A DNA stretch of 64,000 nt. Origin: Pseudomonas sp. PICF141. GTDB lineage: Bacteria > Pseudomonadota > Gammaproteobacteria > Pseudomonadales > Pseudomonadaceae. Under the pieces are notes generated by a model, which did no database searches, was not told the origin of the DNA, and saw only the letters and a program-made list of their open reading frames with translations. How positions within the stretch are numbered: position 1 is the stretch's first letter; the number at the start of each line of letters is the position of its first letter. The stretch is from NCBI RefSeq assembly GCF_002286815.1, contig NZ_MUNM01000019.1, positions 1 through 64,000 on the forward strand, in the 5' to 3' direction. This document shows positions 57,713-64,000 of this stretch, one piece after another. The translations under genes and the position numbers were made by a program.

Positions 57713-58117
57713 ATGACTGACTCACGACGTCCGTTCGATAAGGCGCAACCCGAGCCCATCGACGACAACGAAGACCGCATGGGCTCAGTGCGTGAGCTGG
57801 ATTTCGACGAGGAAGAACCGGGTTCCAGAATCGGTGACCTGATTCCCGAACGCGAGCGTGCGCAGAAGATGCCCGAGGAACGCGTCCGTGAAGCTGGCAT
57901 GACCGGCGGCTCGACCGATGACCATGAGTCCACCGACGATGACATGAGCCCGGAAACCTTGATCCGCGAAGATGGCGCGCGGGATGCCCATGAAGAAGGG
58001 GAAGGCGGCCAGGCGGATTGGGATTTGAGCATTGTCGATGAAGACGACATCGGCGGAGGCGATGGGCTGGATGAAGCGGAATTGGCGCGGCACGATCCAA
58101 TGGATGGCAAGCGTTGA
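57713..58117 (+). CDS. strongly acidic conserved protein
   Basis: A 134-residue soluble protein with very high Asp and Glu content (long runs such as DDNEDRMGS, STDDHESTDDDMS and DEDDIGGGD). It has no cysteine, signal peptide or membrane segment and looks disordered. Orthologues in Pseudomonas are often labelled serine kinase/phosphatase without known activity; I do not support that label. A ribosome site AGGAAATG lies just upstream. Confidence 0.6.
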   Translation: MTDSRRPFDKAQPEPIDDNEDRMGSVRELDFDEEEPGSRIGDLIPERERAQKMPEERVREAGMTGGSTDDHESTDDDMSPETLIREDGARDAHEEGEGGQADWDLSIVDEDDIGGGDGLDEAELARHDPMDGKR

Positions 58118-58141
58118 TCTAAGATCTGACCAGGTTCCAAT

Positions 58142-58168
58142 GCAGGAGCTGCCGAAGGCAGCTCCTGC
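58142..58168. terminator. perfect 12-bp hairpin after the acidic gene
   Basis: GCAGGAGCTGCC, loop GAA, GGCAGCTCCTGC. The stem is perfect and GC-rich, followed by GTTT. It separates convergent genes and may serve both; its sequence is related to the AGGAGCTG repeats elsewhere in the window. Confidence 0.7.
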
Positions 58169-58171
58169 GTT

Positions 58172-58624
58172 TCAGTCAACCAAGGTGCAGGCCATGACGA
58201 CCGCATCCTCACGCCCACCCACTGCCGGGTAGTAATCGCGCCGACGTCCGATTTCGTTGAACCCATACCGCTCATACAAGCGAAATGCCGCCCGGTTGCT
58301 GTCGCGCACTTCCAGAAAACATTCCCGTGCCTCGGCCTTGCAGGCAACCGACATCAAGTGCTCCAGCAGCGTCAAACCCAAGCCTCGGCCCTGGTTTTCC
58401 GGTTTGACGGTGATGTTCAGCAAATGCGCCTCGTCGAGAATGATCTGCACCACGCCGTGGCCGACCTGTTGCTGCCCCTCGAACATCAGCCAGATCTGGT
58501 ACTTGCCCAGGCCGTCGAGAAAAATCCCGCGGGTCCAGGGGTGGCTGTAAGCCGCGTATTCAATTTTCAGTACAGTGTCCAGGTCCGCCTCGGTCATCGG
58601 GCGGAACGATACGGCGTCACTCAT
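58172..58624 (-). CDS. rimI: ribosomal protein S18-alanine N-acetyltransferase
   Basis: A 150-residue GNAT acetyltransferase. The acetyl-CoA motif QGRGLGLTLLEHL is near residues 77-90, and the ARECFLEVRDSNRAAFRLYERYGF segment that follows is typical of RimI. It acetylates the N-terminal alanine of ribosomal protein S18. It overlaps holD by 8 bases, an arrangement shared with E. coli (holD-rimI). Confidence 0.93.
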   Translation of the reverse strand: MSDAVSFRPMTEADLDTVLKIEYAAYSHPWTRGIFLDGLGKYQIWLMFEGQQQVGHGVVQIILDEAHLLNITVKPENQGRGLGLTLLEHLMSVACKAEARECFLEVRDSNRAAFRLYERYGFNEIGRRRDYYPAVGGREDAVVMACTLVD

Positions 58625-59396
58625 TCGATTCTTTCCAGCGCGCCATCAGCCGACGCATGGCTTGCCAGACTTCAGCCTTACGCTGTGGCTCTTCCATTAA
58701 TAATTCCAGACCCGGCAGGGCCCAGACCGAACCCAGGCCTTCGACCTGCAGTTCACGGTTGAAGGATTCGGCGTTGGCTTCACCGGCAAAACGCACCGCC
58801 GGCAAGCCGATCAGCCACAGGCAGACGCACGGCGCATCTTCGAGACGGGCTGACAGAAAGCCTTGTACGAAATCCCGAGCCGCTTCCGGCCCTTGATCCA
58901 GAGTGCCGCGAGCCAGCAGCGGCCAGCGCACCGGCTCGCCGACGATCTGCGGGCTGTCTGGCAGACCGGCGGCGCGCAGCATGTCCTTGAGCAAAAGATA
59001 GGCAGGATCGCGGGTCTGGAAGCTTTCGCCTGTGGGTAACTCCACCAGCAACAGGCAGCGACCTGCGCGCAGCAATTGAAGGGCAAAACGCGGTGGCGGC
59101 ACGACCGGCGCCTTGACCGCGACCGGAGCCTGCTCCTCTTCGACCTTGGCGTTCGTGCGGGTGCTGGCCAACGATGGCCGCGGCACTTCGATTTTCACCC
59201 GCTCAGCCGGTTTGGCCGCAGGTTCCACGGGCGCCGGCGCCACCGGAGCAGGCGCAACCGGGGCGACGACCAACGGCTCGGGCATCTCCAGCAGTTCGGG
59301 CCGCGAGGGCGCAGCAAAGGGCAATTCGGTACGCGGCAGCCAGTTGACCACCTGCATGGCGGTCAAATAAGCGCGGCGACGGGACTCGATAAGCAA
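58617..59396 (-). CDS. holD: DNA polymerase III psi subunit (long pseudomonad type)
   Basis: A 259-residue protein, much longer than the enterobacterial psi subunit. The N-terminal ESRRRAYLTAMQVVNW segment matches, in style, the start of HolD. A Pro/Ala-rich linker (residues 40-100) joins it to a C-terminal domain that resembles the psi fold. A cryptic psi subunit in P. aeruginosa was reported at the equivalent gene (PA4679) by McHenry's group, as I recall. The start is TTG at 59396; an ATG at 59357 is the alternative. Confidence 0.78.
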   Translation of the reverse strand: MLIESRRRAYLTAMQVVNWLPRTELPFAAPSRPELLEMPEPLVVAPVAPAPVAPAPVEPAAKPAERVKIEVPRPSLASTRTNAKVEEEQAPVAVKAPVVPPPRFALQLLRAGRCLLLVELPTGESFQTRDPAYLLLKDMLRAAGLPDSPQIVGEPVRWPLLARGTLDQGPEAARDFVQGFLSARLEDAPCVCLWLIGLPAVRFAGEANAESFNRELQVEGLGSVWALPGLELLMEEPQRKAEVWQAMRRLMARWKESNE

Positions 59397-59563
59397 AGGT
59401 CGGCCACTTGTGGATAACTAAAGTGCAGTGATTCTACCGCCCTTCGCTCAAGATCGCCCACGCTTGATCGATAGAAAGCCAACTGTCCGTCCCGAGAGTG
59501 AATCGACACGGCTGCGATGCAGTACAATCGCGGCTTTTAATTGCCAACCAGCCGGCCATTCCG

Positions 59564-60841
59564 ATGATCGAACCCAAGCGCGTCTTGCGCGCCCTCGCTG
59601 AACACTGGGCACTTCTGGAGCCACTGTGCGAGCACTTCGACCAAGGCACCCTGAGCCTCAACGAACTGCGCACGCAACTGGCCGCCCAGCAACTGGATAG
59701 CACGCCGCAGGACATTACCAGTTTGCTGGACGTGTGGATCCGCCTCGACATTCTGGTTCCCGTGGCGAAAAGCCCGAACCGTTTCGAACTGAACGCGCAG
59801 ATCCACGACTTCCTCGCTTACCTGCGCCGTGAGCACCGTCTGGGCCTGTGCCTGGAGATCGAAGCCTATTTGCGCCATCTCGAACGCCTGGCCGGTTACA
59901 TTCAGGACGCCTTCGACATTCGCGACGGCAACGATCTGGCACGTCAGTTGCGTTTGCTCGACATGCGCGTGCGGGATGTCCTGAAAAAGCTCGCCAACGA
60001 CGAACAGGCCCTGGTGGCCGTCGCCGAGCGGGCCAAGACCAGCGACCGCCAGATCCCGCTGCGTCAGCGCTACGCTGAAGTACTGGCGACCTGGGATGAA
60101 TACGTCGAACCGATGATTCAGTTGGTGAACGCCGACGGCGCCTTCGAACAAGGCGTGCGCAAGGTCGAAAACGTTCTGTTGAAGATGCTCACTGAACAGC
60201 AGCGCCTCGGCCATCTGGTCGACGATGACATGCTGTTGCGTACCCACGCGCGCATCCTCGAAATGCAGACCAGCGCCCAACTGACTCTGCGTCATGCCCG
60301 TGAACTGTTGCTGCCGCTGCGTGAAGAAGCCCGTCGGCACAACGCCGTGACTCGTGGCGCGGCGCTGGCCTTGTCGGCGATTCGTCGCAAAGGTATCGAT
60401 GCGGTACCGCAAGCCGCGATGCCCCTGTTCACCCGTCCGCAAAGTACCTTCCTCGGTAACGCCAGTCAGGTCGAAGCCTACGTATACGCCTTGGCCCGTT
60501 TCGAGCCCAAACCTGCGCGTTTTCCCAAGGCTCACAAGACTCAGAAAGGCGAAGCCCCGCGCGCGCCACGTACCGTTCGGGAGATGCTCGAGCGCTGCGA
60601 AGACGCCCTGCCGATGCCGGACCTGATGACCTGGCTGCTGGAGCAGGAGCCGGACGGCGCTACCGACGAATTGCTCTATTGGTTCTCGCGTCTGTCGCGG
60701 GAGAAACGCTTCAAGCGCGAGCGTCTGGAACGCCGCGATTACCATACTCACGAGCATCAGGTCAGCCTGTGCTCCTTCGCCCTGCTCTCGGCCGGCGACA
60801 CCGCCACCGAGAATTCTGCGAGCATCCCACATGCATCTTGA
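59564..60841 (+). CDS. mksB: MksB condensin subunit
   Basis: A 425-residue kleisin-type subunit of the MksBEF (Wadjet-like) condensin, equivalent to MukF. The N-terminal winged-helix-like part and long helical middle are characteristic. It heads the operon and overlaps mksE by 11 bases. The ATG at 59564 lies in a position that leaves the divergent holD promoter free. MksBEF contributes to chromosome organisation and, in some species, to plasmid defence. Confidence 0.88.
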   Translation: MIEPKRVLRALAEHWALLEPLCEHFDQGTLSLNELRTQLAAQQLDSTPQDITSLLDVWIRLDILVPVAKSPNRFELNAQIHDFLAYLRREHRLGLCLEIEAYLRHLERLAGYIQDAFDIRDGNDLARQLRLLDMRVRDVLKKLANDEQALVAVAERAKTSDRQIPLRQRYAEVLATWDEYVEPMIQLVNADGAFEQGVRKVENVLLKMLTEQQRLGHLVDDDMLLRTHARILEMQTSAQLTLRHARELLLPLREEARRHNAVTRGAALALSAIRRKGIDAVPQAAMPLFTRPQSTFLGNASQVEAYVYALARFEPKPARFPKAHKTQKGEAPRAPRTVREMLERCEDALPMPDLMTWLLEQEPDGATDELLYWFSRLSREKRFKRERLERRDYHTHEHQVSLCSFALLSAGDTATENSASIPHAS

Positions 60842-61532
60842 TCTATCCGAACTGTCCCAGCTGGCGCCGATTTTTCGCGAGCTGTTCAAGGGTTACCACG
60901 TCAGCCGCCGCGACCCGGAGCTATACGCCCAACTGTCGAACTTCCAGGACCAGTACCGCACGCTGTTCAAGGCGCTGGGCTTTGAACTCATCTGCGACAC
61001 CCGCGGTTTTTACTACTTTGTGCCGGACCTTGCCGCTGCCGCGGTGAACAAGACTGCACAGCGCCTGGCACTGTTTACTTTCATCCTCGTCGAGCACTTG
61101 GCCGACCAGGGCCGCGACCCGATCGCGGTGCTCGACGGCGGCAGTCTCGGCCGCGATGAATTGCCCTCGTTACTGGAAAAGTACCGCGATCTGTTCATTC
61201 AGGCTGAAGTGCAAACCGTCGAAGAACTCGAGGAAAAAATCATGCGCCGCATGACTCAGCTCGGTTTTGCCGGTGAAGAAAACGGCGTTTACCGTTTCCT
61301 GCCACCGATGCACCGCTTCCTCGACGTGTGCCTGTCGGTTCAGCAGGACCGTGATCTGGCAGCCAGTCTGCACAGCGTCCTGCCGTTGCCGGTGCCCGTG
61401 CTGATCGATGACGACAGCGATGAAAAACTGCTGCAAACAGACGACCCGCTGGATCTGAGTGACTTCGCTGAAGAAAGCGAAGAAGACGCCCTGGCCCGTG
61501 CCATTGCCGAAGAACAGGAGACCGACGCATGA
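60831..61532 (+). CDS. mksE: MksE condensin subunit
   Basis: A 233-residue acidic protein of the MukE-like accessory subunit of the MksBEF complex, which joins the kleisin to the SMC-like subunit. It starts inside mksB, and its stop overlaps the mksF start in the pattern ATGA. The C-terminal acidic tail (DFAEESEEDALARAIAEEQE) is typical. Confidence 0.85.
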   Translation: MHLDLSELSQLAPIFRELFKGYHVSRRDPELYAQLSNFQDQYRTLFKALGFELICDTRGFYYFVPDLAAAAVNKTAQRLALFTFILVEHLADQGRDPIAVLDGGSLGRDELPSLLEKYRDLFIQAEVQTVEELEEKIMRRMTQLGFAGEENGVYRFLPPMHRFLDVCLSVQQDRDLAASLHSVLPLPVPVLIDDDSDEKLLQTDDPLDLSDFAEESEEDALARAIAEEQETDA

Positions 61533-64000
61533 GCAAGGAACGCTACGGCATCCGCCGCTTTGCCCTTTTGAACACCGCCGGTTACAGCCTCGGCCTGTTC
61601 CCGCTGGAAGAGCCGCTGTCGGTTTACGGAGCGAACAACCTCGGTAAATCCGCCTCGATCAACGCCTTGCAGTTCCCGATTCTGGCGCGCATGTCGGACA
61701 TGAGTTTCGGCAAGTACAGCCTGGAGCAATCCCGACGCTTCTACTTCGCCTCGGACACCAGTTACATCCTGGTGGAAGTCTCCCTGCCCCACGGCCCACA
61801 CGTGATTGGCGTGGTCGGTCGCGGCCCGGGCGGCGGTTTCGGTCACCAGTTCTTTGCCTACGCCGGCAAACTCGATCTGGCCCATTACCAGAAAGACGAC
61901 ACCTGCCTGCGGCAAAAAGAGCTGTTCACCAACCTTGAGCGCGAAGGCCTGAAAGCCTATGAACTCAAGCCGGATGAACTGCGTCGTTTGCTGGTGGGCG
62001 GCCACACCTCGATTCCGCTGGACCTGACGTTGATCCCGCTGCGCTCCACCAGCGAGCAGAGCCTGAAGACCTTCCGCGCACTGTTCATCAACTTGCTGCA
62101 CATGCGCGAAATCACTGCAGCCAAACTCAAGCAGCTGTTCCTCGATGCTTTCGAACACAGCCTGCGTTCCGGCAGTGTCGATTACATCGCCGCGTGCGAA
62201 GAAGCCTTCCGTGATGTTCGCCGCATGGAGCAGGACTACAACTCGCTGGTCGCTGCCGGCCCATTGGTTGAAGCGTTGGCCAACGGCGTGAAACAGCGGG
62301 ACATCCTGCGCGGCAAACTGCATCGCCTGTCGCCGCTGCTCGACTCCCTGCTCGGCACCTGGTCGGATTATGCCAGTGCGCGCAAGGAAGAACTGACGAT
62401 TCAGGCCGAGCACTACCGCAACGAGCAGGACGCGCTGCAAAACGATCAACGCGGCGGCACTCAGGAGCTGATGCGTCTGGAGCGGGAAATCACCGGTATC
62501 CAGCGCTGGCTCGGCGAGTTGTCGGTACTCAAGCATCGCTTCGCGCTGGTCGATGACGTCAAAGTCCTCGAACAGCAGCTGCTCGCCGCCAAGGACGCGC
62601 ACGACGAACTGGCTGGTGCGCTGGCGCAGTCGCGGCAATTCAGTGCTGAAGACCTGGAAGAACGCCTGCGGGATCTGGAAAAACGCCTGAAGTCGGTCAA
62701 GCAACAACTCGATCACGCCGACAACAACAGCTACGCCCGTCTGCGCGAAGAATTCTCGCAACAGGATGTCGAACGCCTGATGCGCCTGTTCAACAGTGCG
62801 TTGTTCAGCCTGCCGTTGGGTGAACACGGCATTACGCTGGACGAGGACGGTCAGTGGGTCAAATCCATGGAACTGATCCTCGATGGTTTCAAAGGCGAGC
62901 GCTTCGAAGTGCCGGGCCTGTCCATCGACATCTCGCACATCGAGCCTCCAGCCCTGCAAGCCCTGGCTGACCGCGCGGCACTGCGCGATCAGAAAGACCG
63001 CCTGGAAAAAGAACTCAAGCAGCTGAAAACTCAAGCTGCGGTGGCAGCCGACCGCGCGGCCAGCAAAACCCAGACTGAAGCGCTGTACCAGCAAGTGCTG
63101 GATGCGCAGAAAGCCCTGGAAGACTTCCGCCGCACGCAAACCCTGAGCGCCGAGGAAGGCGACAAGCTAGAGCAACTGGCGCAGATGGAAGCGGCTCAGG
63201 ACGAATTGAAGCGTTCCAGCGATGCCTTCACCGAACGGGTCCAGCAACTGTCGGCCAAGCTGCAACTGGTCGGCCGGCAGATCGGCGACATGGAAGCCAA
63301 GCAACGCACCCTCGACGACGCCCTGCGCCGTCGTCAGCTGTTGCCGGCGGACCTGCCATTCGGCACGCCGTTCATGGACCCGGTCGATGATTCCATGGAC
63401 AACCTGTTGCCGCTGCTCAACGACTATCAGGACAGCTGGCAAGGTTTGCTGCGCAGCGACGGGCAAATCGACGCGCTCTACGCACAGGTTCGCCTCAAGG
63501 GGGTGGCCAAGTTCGACAGCGAAGACGATATGGAGCGTCGCCTGCAACTGCTGATCAACGCGTACGCACACCGCACCGATGAAGCGCTGACCCTCGGCAA
63601 GGCCCGTCGTGCAGCCGTCACCGACATCGCCCGGACCCTGCGTAACATTCGCAGCGACTATGACAGCCTCGAACATCAACTGGCGCTGTTCAACCGCGAG
63701 ATCAACAAGCGCCAGGTCTCCAACCTGCAAAGCTTCCGCATCGTGCTCGCGCCGAACAAGGAAGCGCTCAAGCACATTGACCAGATCATCCACAGCGCCG
63801 GTCAGTACGAAGAAGGCGAAACCCTTTCCGTCTTTGACCTGAGCCAAAGCGCCGATCAGGACAACAAGAACGAAGAGGCCAAGGAATACCTCGCGCGGCT
63901 GGTGGCGGCGAACCACAACCAGCTCGGCCTCAAGGATCTTTTCGAGCTGGCCTTCGAGATCACCAAGGTCAACGGCCAGCCGGTGATCCACACCGACATC
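61529..64000 (+). CDS. mksF: MksF SMC-like condensin subunit, partial
   Basis: The open frame runs through the right edge, so the first 824 codons are seen. The Walker A motif GANNLGKS is at residues 34-41. Long coiled-coil segments follow (about residues 210-500 and beyond), interrupted by a hinge-like region. This is the SMC-like ATPase (MukB counterpart) of the MksBEF system. A fourth gene, mksG (TOPRIM nuclease), often follows such operons and would lie outside the window. Confidence 0.92.
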   Translation, partial: MSKERYGIRRFALLNTAGYSLGLFPLEEPLSVYGANNLGKSASINALQFPILARMSDMSFGKYSLEQSRRFYFASDTSYILVEVSLPHGPHVIGVVGRGPGGGFGHQFFAYAGKLDLAHYQKDDTCLRQKELFTNLEREGLKAYELKPDELRRLLVGGHTSIPLDLTLIPLRSTSEQSLKTFRALFINLLHMREITAAKLKQLFLDAFEHSLRSGSVDYIAACEEAFRDVRRMEQDYNSLVAAGPLVEALANGVKQRDILRGKLHRLSPLLDSLLGTWSDYASARKEELTIQAEHYRNEQDALQNDQRGGTQELMRLEREITGIQRWLGELSVLKHRFALVDDVKVLEQQLLAAKDAHDELAGALAQSRQFSAEDLEERLRDLEKRLKSVKQQLDHADNNSYARLREEFSQQDVERLMRLFNSALFSLPLGEHGITLDEDGQWVKSMELILDGFKGERFEVPGLSIDISHIEPPALQALADRAALRDQKDRLEKELKQLKTQAAVAADRAASKTQTEALYQQVLDAQKALEDFRRTQTLSAEEGDKLEQLAQMEAAQDELKRSSDAFTERVQQLSAKLQLVGRQIGDMEAKQRTLDDALRRRQLLPADLPFGTPFMDPVDDSMDNLLPLLNDYQDSWQGLLRSDGQIDALYAQVRLKGVAKFDSEDDMERRLQLLINAYAHRTDEALTLGKARRAAVTDIARTLRNIRSDYDSLEHQLALFNREINKRQVSNLQSFRIVLAPNKEALKHIDQIIHSAGQYEEGETLSVFDLSQSADQDNKNEEAKEYLARLVAANHNQLGLKDLFELAFEITKVNGQPVIHTDI

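Noticed and set aside
61340..63139. 599-residue open frame opposite mksE and mksF
   Set aside because: Antisense shadow of well-supported condensin genes.

Overview
The window is a GC-rich chromosomal segment of a fluorescent-group Pseudomonas (P. fluorescens/P. putida type). The evidence is dense short-spaced genes, protein families and gene order that match the mqo-hpt-upp-uraA-hemH-renalase-MerR-phr-pagL-murI-moeB-prmC-prfA-hemA-lolB-ispE-prs-rplY-pth-ychF stretch of Pseudomonas genomes (recalled from memory, not searched), and several families of short palindromic repeats between genes. No transposase, phage gene or CRISPR array was seen. REGION 1 (1-11.9 kb) is housekeeping: small conserved proteins, a YajG-like lipoprotein, malate:quinone oxidoreductase behind a long non-coding leader, a SulP anion transporter, purine and pyrimidine salvage (hpt, upp, uraA), ferrochelatase and a TIGR01777 epimerase. 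REGION 2 (12.1-17.5 kb) is a probable light-response locus: bacterial renalase, a DUF523/DUF1722 protein, a MerR regulator resembling class II LitR, DNA photolyase and an SDR oxidoreductase. Its two promoters share a TTATAC-N13-TGTACA pattern with extra TGTACA boxes. REGION 3 (17.5-30.6 kb) is core again: a YkgJ-like cysteine cluster protein, PagL, then a minus-strand hemA-prfA-prmC-moeB-murI operon, and a plus-strand run of a TPR lipoprotein, lolB, ispE, tRNA-Gln, prs, rplY, pth and ychF. A 29-codon ORF is coupled to the start of pth. REGION 4 (30.7-46.6 kb) is the unusual part. Between ychF and tRNA-Met sits a MocR-type regulator convergent with a nine-gene minus-strand operon. The operon encodes an AsnRS-like synthetase without anticodon domain, an SsuD-like flavin monooxygenase, an MFS exporter, the B12-binding S subunit and the E subunit of a glutamate (methylaspartate) mutase, two ATP-grasp ligases, a PP-loop ATPase with a CxxC motif, and a second-copy-type PanB. 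Next to it on the plus strand are an MHS-family symporter, an amidase and an OprD porin. I read it as an NRPS/PKS-free biosynthetic cluster for a small amino-acid or peptide-like metabolite built from 3-methylaspartate, with transport genes. I know of no characterised product for this combination. REGION 5 (46.7-56.9 kb) is mixed: a fosmidomycin-resistance-like MFS protein, two chemoreceptor-type proteins (one membrane, one soluble BdlA-like), tRNA-Met, gamma-glutamyltransferase, a HigBA toxin-antitoxin pair, an unrecognised exported protein and a SET-domain protein. REGION 6 (56.9-64 kb) returns to core: beta-carbonic anhydrase, a very acidic protein, rimI with holD (DNA polymerase III psi), and the MksBEF condensin operon, whose mksF runs off the right edge.
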